This document shows positions 26,311 through 35,110 of a DNA stretch of 64,000 nucleotides, piece by piece. Location of the stretch: contig JADJCR010000005.1 in NCBI GenBank assembly GCA_016703125.1, positions 62,001 through 126,000 of the forward strand, in the 5' to 3' direction. Source of the stretch: Micrococcales bacterium (lineage in GTDB: Bacteria > Actinomycetota > Actinomycetes > S36-B12 > UBA10799). Within the stretch, counting starts at the first letter, position 1. Each line of letters begins with the position of its first letter. Below the pieces are notes generated by a model that saw nothing but the letters and a program-made list of their open reading frames with translations, was not told where the DNA came from and did no database searches. The position numbers were made by a program, and so were the translations under genes.

Positions 26311-27995
26311 ATGAGTCACCCCATCCCGAACTGGGCCCGCCTCCCGCATTGCCCGACGCCGGACTGCGCGTCGTGGCGCTAGGGGGTTTGGGTGAGATCG
26401 GCAGGAACATGACCGTGTTCGAACACGCCGGCCGGTTGCTGGTTCTGGACTGCGGCGTGTTGTTCCCCGAGGACACCCAGCCCGGCATCGATGTGATCCT
26501 GCCCGATTTCACGTGGATCCAGGACCGTTTGGATGCGGTCGAGGCGATCGTGCTGACACACGGCCATGAGGACCATATCGGCGGGGTCCCGTACCTGCTG
26601 CGTCTGCGTCCCGACATCCCGCTGGTCGGCTCCCGGCTGACGCTGGCTTTCATCACCGCCAAGCTCAAGGAACACCGCATCACCCCGGTCACCAACGAGG
26701 TGTCCGAGGGCGACCGCAGATCCTTCGGCTCCTTCGACTGCGAGTTCATCGCCGTGAACCACTCCATCCCGGACGGCCTGGCCGTGGCGATCCGCACCGG
26801 GGCCGGGCTGGTGCTCCACACCGGTGACTTCAAGATGGACCAGTTCCCCTTGGACCGGCGGATCACCGATCTGCGCGCCTTCGCCCGGCTGGGACAGGAA
26901 GGCGTGGACCTGTTCCTGGTGGACTCCACCAACGCCGAGGTGCCCGGGTTCACCACCTCCGAGCGCGATCTGGCCCCCGCGATCGAAGAGGTGTTCCGCA
27001 CTGCACCACGACGCATCATCGTGTCCAGCTTCGCCAGCCACGTCCACCGCATACAACAAGTGCTGGATGCCGCTCACCACCACGGTCGGAAGGTCGCCTT
27101 TGTCGGCCGTTCCATGGTGCGCAACATGGGCATCGCCCGTGATCTGGGATATCTGAAGGTCCCGAAGGGGCTGGTGGTGGACTTCAAGAAGCTGGGGACC
27201 ATGCCGGATGACAAGATCACGCTGATCTGCACCGGGTCCCAGGGCGAGCCGATGGCTGCCTTGTCGCGCATGGCCAACCGGGACCACGAGATCCGGATCG
27301 GCGAAGGAGACACCGTCCTGCTGGCGAGCTCCCTCATCCCTGGCAACGAGAACGCGATCTACCGGGTCATCAACGCCCTCACCCGATGGGGTGCCAACGT
27401 GGTGCACAAGGGCAACGCCAAGGTGCACGTGTCCGGTCACGCCAGCGCCGGCGAACTGGCCTACTGCTACAACATCGTGCGACCGGCCAACGTCATGCCC
27501 GTGCACGGCGAGTGGCGTCACCTGACCGCGAACGCCGGTATCGCCATCCGCACCGGAGTCGCGGCATCCAACGTGGTCCTGGCCGACGATGGGGTCGTCG
27601 TCGACCTTGTCGCCGGACGGGCCCGGATCTCCGGGAAGGTACCTGCCGGCTATGTCTACGTCGACGGGATGACCGTCGGCGGGGCCACCGACGCTTCGCT
27701 GAAGGACCGCCGCACCCTCGCGGAGGAAGGAGTGGTCACCATCGTCCTGCTCGTGGACGCCGACACCGGTGAGCTGGCCGAACCGCCGGATTTCCTGGCC
27801 CGGGGCTTCGTGCACGACCCGAGCACATTCGCCGACGTGGTGCCCCAGATCGAGAAGGCTCTGGCCAGGGCCGCTGCAGAGGGCATCGGGGACCAGCACC
27901 AACTCGAGCAACTCGTGTACCGCACCGTCAGCCGCTGGACCTACAAGAAGTATCGCCGCAACCCCGTGATCATCCCCATCGTGATCGACGCCTGA
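26311..27995 (+). CDS. rnj: Ribonuclease J (single-base deletion at codon 4)
   Basis: Beta-CASP metallo-hydrolase of 561 residues when repaired. The metal-binding motif is LTHGHEDHIGG (H84, H86, D88, H89). NHSIPDG, LHTGDFKMD, FASHVHRIQQ and SGHASAGEL give the remaining beta-lactamase and beta-CASP motifs. RNase J processes and degrades mRNA by 5'-3' exo- and endonuclease activity. The true start, ATG 26311, has GAGAGGA 8 nt upstream but is out of frame; adding one C in the run 26319-26322 restores MSHPHPELGPPP, as in Streptomyces RNase J. The break is therefore probably a homopolymer error. Confidence 0.93.
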
Positions 27996-28229
27996 CCACA
28001 CGGGCACGGTCGACCGTCATTGAGTGAGATCGGGACCGCAACCGGGGCTCTACGGGGGGGGGGGTGCACAACGCCACCCGCGCTACTTCATCGGCGGCAA
28101 GCGGGCCGCACTGTTCTTGACCGTGCGGATCGGGACCTCGGTGCCACCTTCGGCCAACCTGCGTCGGCCAGCCCGGCGGGCGAGGCTGCACCGCCTTCCA
28201 GCGCAAGCCCTACGAGCGGAAAGCGGCCT

Positions 28230-28641
28230 CCCCGCTGATCGAAAGCCATGGCCGGGGCCTCGCACCGCCATGTTCCAGCTGAAGTCTCCGGTCCACTGCG
28301 CTGTTCGCGCTGATCGCCACAGGCATCGCGAGCCCTGTTAGTGCGGCACCGGACAATACGCCGAAAGTCACGGTCTTCGGCCAAGAGGATCAGATCGTCG
28401 CCGAGTTCACCACCGCGAAGTGCCGCAAGTCCCATGGCAGCTTCCTGGCCCTCACCCCGAGAGTGAATGGCTGATGTTCGTGAGCATCGAGAGCTGCGGC
28501 TTCCACCATCTCGTGGGGCGATGCCGACCCCTACGCGGCGAACGGGGGGCCGGTTCAGCCCGGCGTGCCACCGTTCCGGGCGGGGCCGGCGGCGGTGTTC
28601 GCGGGGGCCTGGAGTGCCGCTACAAGAAGAAGGGCAAGTGA
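28230..28641 (+). pseudogene. Degenerate duplicate of the CRYKGKRK secreted protein and TetR tail
   Basis: CGCTGATCGAAAG...CATGG...GGGCCTC at 28234-28262 matches the TetR tail at 24753-24780. Then a shifted frame gives LFALIATGIASPVSAAPDNT (signal peptide and cleavage), TTAKCRKSHGSFLALTPRVN, MFVSIE, ADPY and FAGALECRYKKKGK, in the same order as the intact gene at 24806. At least three frameshifts, a premature TGA after RVNG and the loss of roughly 100 bp break it. Upstream, 27996-28229 contains a run of ten G and nothing recognisable. Confidence 0.7.
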
Positions 28642-28652
28642 GGCGTCTCACC

Positions 28653-28699
28653 ACAAGTGGGCGCCAATGGGCCCACCACGGGCCTTCCCGCCCACTTGT
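28653..28699. repeat. Family 3 hairpin 1
   Basis: Arms ACAAGTGGGCG (28653-28663) and CGCCCACTTGT (28689-28699) pair perfectly over 11 bp. It belongs with the hairpin 45 bp downstream and two more near 37.1 kb. Confidence 0.8.
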
Positions 28700-28743
28700 A
28701 GGTTCGAAATGTCCGTATTGATCCTGTTTCGCGTAATCGTGAG

Positions 28744-28790
28744 ACACCACAAGTGGGCAGCGACCGGCTTGTCCCGCCCACTTGTGGTGT
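28744..28790. repeat. Family 3 hairpin 2
   Basis: Perfect 15 bp arms ACACCACAAGTGGGC (28744-28758) and GCCCACTTGTGGTGT (28776-28790) around a 17 nt loop. There is no U-tract, so termination would be factor-independent only if GC-rich hairpins suffice in this host. Confidence 0.85.
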
Positions 28791-28819
28791 CGTCGACGAC
28801 GCAAGGTGGCCTACTGCGG

Positions 28820-28970
28820 TCCGGGGTTGAGACCCACGCGCACATTCAAGTCCAAAGTGGCCTCAGGCCAGAAGTACGGTTTCCAGGTGGTCGCCCTCGG
28901 ACCAAGGGGCAGGCCCGGACCGTGACCGTGCCAAGAACTCGCCGGCGGCGGATGTCTGTTCGTCCAGCAC
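28820..28970 (+). pseudogene. Remnant of a secreted beta-domain protein C-terminus
   Basis: KVASGQKYGFQVVALGPRG and, after a frame change, ARTVTVPRTRRRR look like the last two strands of a fibronectin-III/Ig-like domain with a basic tail. A similar piece, KYRFQVSPVGPAG ... IRFKGK, occurs at 30610-30690. No start or signal peptide remains. The assignment rests on short matches only. Confidence 0.35.
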
Positions 28971-29009
28971 CCCGGGCCACAGACTTCGATCAACAGCGAG
29001 CGCAGCAGG

Positions 29010-29640
29010 TCAAAGGATGTTCACCGCGTAGGCGATCACCAAGGCCCCAGCGCCGGGGGGGGGGGCCGGATCGGAGACACGTCCGTCGGGCTGAAGGCCA
29101 GGGCGGTGTTGAACGACAGGGTCAGGTAGTCCACGAAGCGGGGGTACCAGGCGGGTGGCACGAACTCGCTCAAGGAGTGCTCCGGGAAGCCGAATGCGGG
29201 CGTGACCGAAGTCAGGCCGCTGGCTCTGGCGGCGACACCGCGACCGTCGAGATCCCAGTACCAGAGGGCATAGGCCACCACATTCGAGAGCCAGATGATC
29301 CCACCGATGGCCAACAGTTGACCCGCACTGTCGAAGGAGGCCTGGGTCAGGATCCCCACGACCAGCCGAACTGCCTCGAACGCGGTCACCAGCGTGATCG
29401 TCGCGATCATGAGTCCGGTCGTGATGCGCAGCCACCGTCGCTGACGGTCGATGCGGCCGGGATCGCCGACGATCAGCACAATGAGGAATGCGGTGAGGAA
29501 CAGTGGACATGCGAAGGACAGATTGGGCAGTCCGCCGGGAGGAGTTCGAAAGCGAACCCGACGATCATGACGGCGAGCGCCATCGGCCACCGCTGTTCGG
29601 CCCGCATCGCGGGCCGACTGGGTCGAGCGGACTGGGTCAC
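29010..29640 (-). pseudogene. Multi-TM membrane protein of DUF1345-like type, broken by indels
   Basis: The start (GTG 29640) encodes VTQSARPSRPAMRAEQRWPM then ALAVMIVGFAFELLPA. One added G at 29532-29533 joins this to LPNLSFACPLFLTAFLIVLI, GDPGRIDRQRRWLRI, DSAGQLLAIGGIIWLSNVVA, YALWYWDLDGRG and the ion-channel-like LSFNTALAFSPTDVSPI. After a run of G at 29053-29063 the end, ALVIAYAVNIL, resumes in another frame and about 50 bp appear lost. The FSPTDV motif and order of helices fit actinobacterial DUF1345-like membrane proteins. It is probably a real gene with consensus errors. Confidence 0.6.
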
Positions 29641-29822
29641 GCTACGACGTCACCGCTGCGCAGGAGTCAAGTGCCTTCATCAGGTGAGAGCCTGTCATGT
29701 CACGCCGTCACGTTTCCCAGTCAAGGGACAGCAGCCTCAGCCGTTCGGGGCTGTTCACAGCACAGCCGACTGCCGCATACTCGACGCAGCGAGTCGTAAC
29801 CACCTCGCGGATTGGAACGGCA

Positions 29823-30203
29823 ATGAGCATGCACAAGGTGTGGGCGCTGGGTGCCACAGTGGCAGTAGCGGGGGGTGCGCTGGTCTCCGGCGCCGGAGCC
29901 GCGAACGCGGCCGGCGATCCGGACTTCAAGAAGGTCTCGGCGCCGGGAACGGTCGTCGCGGGCCAGATGTTCCGCATCAAGTGCAAGCTCAACCCGAAGG
30001 TCAACTGGACGGGTGCCGTCGCGCAACTCGATCAGAAGCGGGCCACGATCAACGCCAAGCGCGGGGTCTCCTCGAACGGCAACTGCACCATGCGGGTTGT
30101 CCTGAGTGCCACCGGTAATCAGAAGATCCGCGTGATCGTCACCCAGAACGGTGGCGCGATCGAATCCTCGTGGCTCAAGATCAGGGTGACGCCGGCCTCC
30201 TGA
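29823..30203 (+). CDS. Small secreted protein of unknown function
   Basis: A 126-residue protein with a typical Sec signal peptide (HKVWALGATVAVAGGALVSG, cleavage at ANA-AG). The mature ~95 residues are basic and beta-rich (KVSAPGTVVAGQMFRIKCKL ... KIRVIVTQNGGAIESSWLKI), suggesting a single Ig-like domain; two Cys residues could pair. No family is recognised. Start ATG 29823 has GGAACGG upstream. It lies in a cluster of secreted proteins but lacks their basic tail. Confidence 0.65.
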   Translation: MSMHKVWALGATVAVAGGALVSGAGAANAAGDPDFKKVSAPGTVVAGQMFRIKCKLNPKVNWTGAVAQLDQKRATINAKRGVSSNGNCTMRVVLSATGNQKIRVIVTQNGGAIESSWLKIRVTPAS

Positions 30204-30316
30204 ACAAGTGCGGAATGGCTGCGGCGTTGGGCGCCAATGTGGGCAGCGGACTTACGATGATCATGTAGCCGGTGGGGGCGCTGGCACCCGGCGGTCGGAT
30301 GTCCGACACCTCCCGT

Positions 30317-30609
30317 TGGGGGGGGGGCCGGGGCGCCGCCGCCGGGCGGGCGGGGCCCGGCCCCGGGGGGGGGGGGGGGGGCGCGGGCCCGCCCGGGGGG
30401 CCCCCCCCCCCCCCCGGGCCGGGGCGGGCGCCCCCCCGCCGGGGCGCCGCGCCGGCCCGCCCGGGTCCCCCCCCCCCCCCCGGGGGGGGGGGGCCCCCCC
30501 GCCCCCCGGGGGCCGGGGCCGCCCCGGGGGGGGGGGGCCCGCCGGGGGGCCGGGGCGGGGGGGGGGGAGGGGGGGGGGGGCCCCCCCGGCCGGGGGGGGG
30601 GGGCGCCCC
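30317..30609. other. ~290 bp G/C homopolymer tract, probable artefact
   Basis: Almost pure runs of G and C (repeated runs of 8-18 identical bases) with virtually no A or T. Normal composition resumes at about 30610. Long reading frames across it consist of Gly, Pro and Arg only. The tract interrupts what looks like a secreted-protein gene, so the true sequence here is unknown. 30204-30316 shows no recognisable gene. Confidence 0.75.
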
Positions 30610-30690
30610 CCGAAGTACCGCTTCCAGGTCAGCCCGGTCGGACCCGCCGGGCGCGGGCCGATCACCACGATCAGGTTCAAGGGCAAGTGA
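30610..30690 (+). pseudogene. C-terminal remnant of a secreted protein after the G/C tract
   Basis: KYRFQVSPVGPAGRGPITTI followed by RFKGK and a stop reads like the last two strands of an FN3/Ig-like domain with the short basic tail seen in neighbouring secreted proteins. Everything upstream is lost in the homopolymer tract. Confidence 0.4.
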
Positions 30691-30794
30691 GTGGCGGTGG
30701 CCGCATGGTCCTTTCTCCGTGGCGCCGGACTGCCGAGGGCGCGTCCGGCCAGGCAGTCATGACGTCGTCAGATCAGCGTGCGGCCCAACCCTGC

Positions 30795-31115
30795 CTACGC
30801 CGAGCGGGGAGGTGCCCGGCTGGTATTGGGTGTGATCCGGGGAATGCCCCGGTCCATCGTGATGGTGTATTCGCCGAAGTGCAGGTCGTGATGACAACGC
30901 TGGCACAGCAGAACCAGATTGCCGACATCTGACTTTCCGCCGTGACGCCAGTGATGCACGTGGTGGGCTTCGCAGAACCGCGGCGCCCGTCCGCACCGGA
31001 TACACCCGCGATCACGGGCGATCAAGGCCTTCCACTGCCCAGCACTGGCACCGCGCTTGCCACGGGCAAGCGCCAACGGCACGAACACCCCCTTGCGCTG
31101 CGTACCAAGGATCAC
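30795..31115 (-). CDS. HNH nuclease domain (C-terminal part of a DUF222/13E12-type protein)
   Basis: A 106-residue HNH domain: RDRGCIRCG (first CxxC), the catalytic HHVHHWRHGGKSDVGNLVLL and CQRCHHDLHF (second CxxC). This is the usual C-terminal domain of actinobacterial DUF222/HNH (13E12 repeat family) proteins. Its GTG start overlaps the DUF222 stop (GTGA); one extra G at 31114-31115 would fuse the two into the normal single protein (...RRLSRVILGTQ...). It is either a coupled split gene or, more likely, a homopolymer error. Confidence 0.82.
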   Translation of the reverse strand: MILGTQRKGVFVPLALARGKRGASAGQWKALIARDRGCIRCGRAPRFCEAHHVHHWRHGGKSDVGNLVLLCQRCHHDLHFGEYTITMDRGIPRITPNTSRAPPRSA

Positions 31116-32026
31116 CGAGACAATCGCCGGAGCAGGTGATCAGAGTCGAACAACCGCGAGCCGAGCGGTGAGTCGTCGTCCAGGCAGGCGCCTTCACCGC
31201 TGGACAGGTCCTCCAAATCGATGAGCACGGAAACCTCCGACACCCCCAGCGGGCTCCTGTTCGCCAACGCCGCCGAGGTCAGGTCGGCCAGCGCGTCGGC
31301 CCGGCGCTGCTTGGGTGTTCGCTTGTCACCGCGGTCCGTGCGCGCCATCAGCGGGGCCAGCGCGTCCCGCAGCTTCGCACCCTCGATCGGATCGAGGTAC
31401 CCGTCCAGCCGGAACATGCCGTCCCCAGTCTCTGATAGCGACACGCTGCGCCTGCCATGCAGTTCTGCGTGGTCCTGATCCTTGCCCTCCGGGCGGGACT
31501 GATCAGCTAGCAACTTGAGCAGGCGCCGCAATTCCGCCGGGTCCACGCACTCTGCGATCGCCACCACTTCCGCCTCCAAGCGGGCGAATCCGGTGATGCG
31601 GTGAGCCTCCCCGACGATGGCCGCAACATGGGCTGCGGAGCAACGACCGTCACGGAACGACCGGCTCACCTCCGGCAGGTCACCCAGCGACCTCCCTCGA
31701 CTGACCAGCACCGAACCGGCCTGCGGGTTCTGCCCCGTCGCCACCGCGACCAACATCCCCGTGGTGCCCGCGTGCAACACCCGGGAGTCCGCCTGGCGGT
31801 CCGCCTCGACGGCCACCTGTGTCATGCGCGCATCGATCTGGTTGCGCAGCCGGGCCAGTGCCGTGAGAGTCCCGGCCCTCTCCTCCGCGCACATCACCTG
31901 CGGGTCGGGCACAGCGGCTAGCAACGCCTCAACCTCATCAAGCACCGCCGGGTGATCCGTGGGTAGCTCAGCGGCGATCTCCAGGCGCCTGCGCACCTGC
32001 TTAGACACCTCGAAGAAAGCCATCAT
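31112..32026 (-). CDS. DUF222 domain protein (13E12 repeat family N-terminal part)
   Basis: About 304 residues of the DUF222 domain: LARLRNQIDARMTQVAVEAD, GTTGMLVAVATG, LPEVSRSFRDGRCSAAHVAA, SETGDGMFRLDGYLDPIEGA and TPKQRRADALADL are the characteristic blocks. Function is unknown; these proteins are multi-copy in many actinobacteria and are suspected mobile or self-spreading nuclease genes. The start is placed at ATG 32026 with GAGG just upstream; in-frame ATGs exist up to 32152. Divergent from the AAA ATPase, sharing a ~170 bp AT-richer region. Confidence 0.85.
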   Translation of the reverse strand: MMAFFEVSKQVRRRLEIAAELPTDHPAVLDEVEALLAAVPDPQVMCAEERAGTLTALARLRNQIDARMTQVAVEADRQADSRVLHAGTTGMLVAVATGQNPQAGSVLVSRGRSLGDLPEVSRSFRDGRCSAAHVAAIVGEAHRITGFARLEAEVVAIAECVDPAELRRLLKLLADQSRPEGKDQDHAELHGRRSVSLSETGDGMFRLDGYLDPIEGAKLRDALAPLMARTDRGDKRTPKQRRADALADLTSAALANRSPLGVSEVSVLIDLEDLSSGEGACLDDDSPLGSRLFDSDHLLRRLSR

Positions 32027-32150
32027 CACCTCGATTCCGCGATGGCTCATCTTCGCACAGACGTACGACACCTTCTGGCAGTCATACACACCCCCGGACG
32101 ACGGTCTGCCGGCTGCGGGGCACACCATATACACCGATTTATAGGATCGC

Positions 32151-32165
32151 ATAGCAATTGGCTAT
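32151..32165. promoter_or_regulatory. Palindromic operator candidate between DUF222/HNH and ATPase genes
   Basis: ATAGC-AATTG-GCTAT (32151-32165) is a 5+5 bp palindrome in an unusually AT-rich stretch. It sits about 18 bp upstream of the TAGAGT box of the ATPase gene, near where its -35 element would be. Confidence 0.35.
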
Positions 32166-32182
32166 AGGGCAGCATAAACTAC

Positions 32183-32188
32183 TAGAGT
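32183..32188 (+). promoter_or_regulatory. Leaderless -10 box (TAGAGT) of the AAA ATPase gene
   Basis: TAGAGT lies 7 nt before ATG 32196, with no ribosome binding site between. Confidence 0.5.
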
Positions 32189-32195
32189 TGCCCGC

Positions 32196-33371
32196 ATGGA
32201 TGCAGTCACCAACCCCTACTCACCAGGCGCTGGGCGCCCACCGGCCGCCCTGGTCGGTCGCGACAGTCAACTCCGGGCATGGGACGTCGCCCTCCGCCGC
32301 ATCGAGACGGGACGCGATGCTCAGTCGATCGTGCTCTATGGCCTACGCGGGGTCGGCAAGACCGTGTTGCTGTCGCGGATGGCCCGGGTGGCACGTGACC
32401 GGGACTGGCTGGTGGCACAGGTCGAGGCAAAGTCGGGTCGTTCGGTGCGGTCCCTTCTGGGTGAGGCCTTTCACGACAGCCTCATCGACATCGCCAGGCC
32501 GGGGGTCGCGCGCCGCGTTCTCAAGGCCCTCAAGACAGCGCTGAGTTTCAAAGCCTCTTATGACTCGACCGGTACGTGGAGCTTCGGTCTGGACCTCGAC
32601 GCGGCTCCCGGTGGCGGCGCCGACACGGGGGGCTTCGAGGCGGACCTGGGAAAGTTGCTGCGCGACCTCGCGGGGGCGGCCGTGGAGGAGGGGGTCGGCG
32701 TCGCGGTTCTGATCGACGAGGCGCAGGACCTGCCGATGGAAGAACTCATCGCCTTGTGCGCAATCGTCCACGCGTCCAATCAGGCCGGGGACCGGCTCGT
32801 TCTCGCCCTCGCCGGCCTGCCGAGTCTGCCCCGCAGGCTGGCGGAGGCGAAGTCCTACGCCGAGCGCCTGTTCGATTTCCACGAAGTGGGCGCCTTGGAC
32901 CCCGCAGCCGCCAGGGAGGCACTGGTCGATCCCGCTCAGGTCGAGGGCGTCGAATGGGACGACGATGCGATCAGCCTGATCCTGGCCGAAGCGGAGGGCT
33001 ACCCCTACTTCCTGCAGCAGTACGGACAGGACACCTGGAACGCGGCGATGGCGAGCCCACTCACAGGCACCGATGCGCAGGTCGGCATCGCTCGCGGTCA
33101 ATTGTCTTTGGACACCGGGTTCTTCCGCGTCAGATGGGACCGGGCCACGCCTTCGGAGCGAGCCTACTTGCGCGCCATGGCCGTCGACGGCGACCGGGGC
33201 AGTTTGACCGGCGAGGTCGCGGCCCGACTCGGACGCAAGGTGACCTCGCTTGGTCCCACCCGGGCCGGCCTCATCGGCAAGGGCCTGATCTACTCCCCGG
33301 ACCACGGCATGGTGGCCTACACGGTTCCCGTCATGGCATCGTTCGTGCGGCGCCAACCCGAGGAGCCGTAA
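32196..33371 (+). CDS. Orphan AAA/Orc-like P-loop ATPase
   Basis: A 391-residue soluble ATPase. Walker A is LYGLRGVGKTVLL (about 48-60), Walker B is VAVLIDEAQDLP (about 172-183), and sensor-1 lies in LVLALAGLPSLP. A winged-helix-like C-terminal part (PSERAYLRAMAVDGDRG ... LGPTRAGLIGKGLIY) follows. This layout fits ATPases of the Orc/Cdc6-like or STAND clade that bind DNA or act as switches. The N-terminal GRDSQLRAWDVALRRI is the usual lead-in. No partner is encoded beside it apart from the divergent DUF222/HNH protein, so its role is unknown. Confidence 0.85.
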   Translation: MDAVTNPYSPGAGRPPAALVGRDSQLRAWDVALRRIETGRDAQSIVLYGLRGVGKTVLLSRMARVARDRDWLVAQVEAKSGRSVRSLLGEAFHDSLIDIARPGVARRVLKALKTALSFKASYDSTGTWSFGLDLDAAPGGGADTGGFEADLGKLLRDLAGAAVEEGVGVAVLIDEAQDLPMEELIALCAIVHASNQAGDRLVLALAGLPSLPRRLAEAKSYAERLFDFHEVGALDPAAAREALVDPAQVEGVEWDDDAISLILAEAEGYPYFLQQYGQDTWNAAMASPLTGTDAQVGIARGQLSLDTGFFRVRWDRATPSERAYLRAMAVDGDRGSLTGEVAARLGRKVTSLGPTRAGLIGKGLIYSPDHGMVAYTVPVMASFVRRQPEEP

Positions 33372-33407
33372 CTGCGCGGCCGGCCCCCGCACTCCAACGG
33401 CGCGGCC

Positions 33408-34742
33408 TCAGTCCCAGCCGAACACCAGAGGGAACGCCACCGCGACAACTCCCGCCCACACCGCGAAGGCGGGCAGGTAGGCCATTTGCCACCGTTCCAG
33501 CGCGCTGAATCCACTCCGCCGCCGCAGGAAGGCGAACGCCAGCCATGCCGACCCTGCGAGGTTGATCAGGAGCAGAACGTTGAGCCCCAGTGCCGCGAGC
33601 TTGTTCGGGCTTGCCCCGAACTCCGCGATCCGCCCGGACATGGCCACCAGCATCAGCACATCGATGACGAGGGCGACCACGATCATCACTAGTTGCAGTC
33701 GCTCGAACCAGCCCGGCGGGAGCGCCGGATCCCGGGCCGAGAATGCGTAGAGCACGAGTCCGAGCACCAGTACGAGGATGACGTCGGCAAGGATCAGCAG
33801 ATCCCGGTCTGCGCGGATCACGTCCCCGCTGGCCAGCAGCGCGACGAAGTAGATGAGAAGCAGCAGCGTGGTCAGTGGCGTGAAGACGGCGGTGAGCACG
33901 GGCGCGATGTTCTCGATAACGCTCTGCTTGGTCTCCACCAGCCACGCGGCGACGATCACGGCCCCCGCGGCCCCACACGGTACGACCCAGGTGCCGAGGA
34001 CATCAGCCAAGTCGATCCCGATGGCGCTGAAACCGGCGAACGCGAGCACCAACAGGACCCCTCCACCGAGCGCGATGAGCGTGTAGTAGATGAACCACTC
34101 CCCCGTGAACCGCACGAAGTCCATACACCGCTGCGGCTCCCGCCATCGGCCGTCGACGTAGGCAAGGCCGACCGCGAACCACAGGAAGACCGGCAGGTGG
34201 ATGGCCAGCAGGACCTGCATGCTGCCACCGGAGACGACCGGGTAGGCGTTGGCTGCGAAGGCACCTATCCCGAACATGCCGACCACCGCCGCCACGGCGG
34301 ACGGGCGCGCCCGCCGTGCCCACAGGAAGTACGCCGCCAGGAAGGGCAACACGAGCAGGGCCGCGTTCAGCAGGTAGAACTCCTCGGAGGCGCCGAGCCA
34401 CCACGGCAGTTTCGCGGCTGCGGCTGCTGCTACGGCCAAGCCCAACGCGACCGCGAGGGTGGGTCGCGCCGGCCCTGAATCGGGCGCCGGGGCGAGGATC
34501 AACTGTTTCCAGAGCCGCTCGGAGTGCTCCTGGGCGAACTCCTGAGAGACGCTGTCCACGGACCCCATCCGCCGTACCGCGATGAGGAACGCCTCTTCCT
34601 CGCTGAGGCCGGCCGCTTCAAGGTCGCCCATCTGATCGCGGAGATGGCCCTCGAGTTCATCGACATCCTCGGCACTCACAGCCGGATGCCGCTGCAGGTA
34701 CTGGCGCCACAGGCCCATCTGCTCCTCGGCCCCGGCCATCAT
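33408..34742 (-). CDS. Multi-TM protein with permease-prefix domain 1
   Basis: A 444-residue membrane protein. The N-terminal ~75 residues (WRQYLQRHPAVSAEDVDELE, then LSEEEAFLIAVRRMGSVDSV) form the permease prefix domain 1 fold often placed before ABC-type or other membrane domains. Ten to eleven hydrophobic helices follow (about 95-440). No transporter signature is visible. It is coupled by ATGA to the PadR gene, and such PadR plus prefix-domain membrane pairs are common in actinobacteria, where the regulator controls the membrane protein. Confidence 0.8.
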   Translation of the reverse strand: MMAGAEEQMGLWRQYLQRHPAVSAEDVDELEGHLRDQMGDLEAAGLSEEEAFLIAVRRMGSVDSVSQEFAQEHSERLWKQLILAPAPDSGPARPTLAVALGLAVAAAAAAKLPWWLGASEEFYLLNAALLVLPFLAAYFLWARRARPSAVAAVVGMFGIGAFAANAYPVVSGGSMQVLLAIHLPVFLWFAVGLAYVDGRWREPQRCMDFVRFTGEWFIYYTLIALGGGVLLVLAFAGFSAIGIDLADVLGTWVVPCGAAGAVIVAAWLVETKQSVIENIAPVLTAVFTPLTTLLLLIYFVALLASGDVIRADRDLLILADVILVLVLGLVLYAFSARDPALPPGWFERLQLVMIVVALVIDVLMLVAMSGRIAEFGASPNKLAALGLNVLLLINLAGSAWLAFAFLRRRSGFSALERWQMAYLPAFAVWAGVVAVAFPLVFGWD

Positions 34743-35086
34743 GACAGCGACAATCTCGGTGCACCGGGCTGCAGTCGGCGCAGCGCCTCGTCGACGACCT
34801 CCCACTGCCGCCGGCGTTCCGCGAGGGTGTGCTTGCCCGGCTCGGTGATGCTGTAGTGGCGGCGCCTCCGGCCGTTGTCACCCACCTCCCATGACGACGC
34901 CACGTAGCCGAGTCGCTCGAGGCGGTGCAGCAGGGGGTAGAGCATGCCGTCGGTCCAGTCGAGTTCGCCCTGGGACAACTCCCGGACCCGCTTGAGGATC
35001 GCGTACCCGTAGGACTCGCCATCGTCGAGAATGCCGAGCACGAGCGGCGTAGCTGACGCCGCGACGAGGTCTTTGTCGATGCGCAT
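34739..35086 (-). CDS. PadR-family transcriptional regulator
   Basis: A 115-residue PadR repressor. PLVLGILDDGESYGYAILKR, LYPLLHRLERLGYVAS and the wing RRRRHYSITEPGKHTLAERR are the standard PadR winged-helix blocks, and the C-terminal helix (WEVVDEALRRL) is the dimerisation part. AAGGGGG lies 5 nt upstream of ATG 35086. A palindrome TAGGTAT-CTT-ATACCTA just upstream is the likely operator. It is the first gene of a two-gene operon with the membrane protein. Confidence 0.92.
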   Translation of the reverse strand: MRIDKDLVAASATPLVLGILDDGESYGYAILKRVRELSQGELDWTDGMLYPLLHRLERLGYVASSWEVGDNGRRRRHYSITEPGKHTLAERRRQWEVVDEALRRLQPGAPRLSLS

Positions 35087-35110
35087 GCGCACCCCCTTGC
35101 CTAGGACTGT

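Noticed and set aside
28653..28790. Family 3 hairpins as classic rho-independent terminators
   Set aside because: No U-tract follows and they occur in pairs; they are better described as a repeat family, although termination is possible.
30208..30835. Long Gly/Pro/Arg-rich frames across 30.2-30.8 kb
   Set aside because: They are produced by the G/C homopolymer tract and have no normal amino-acid composition.
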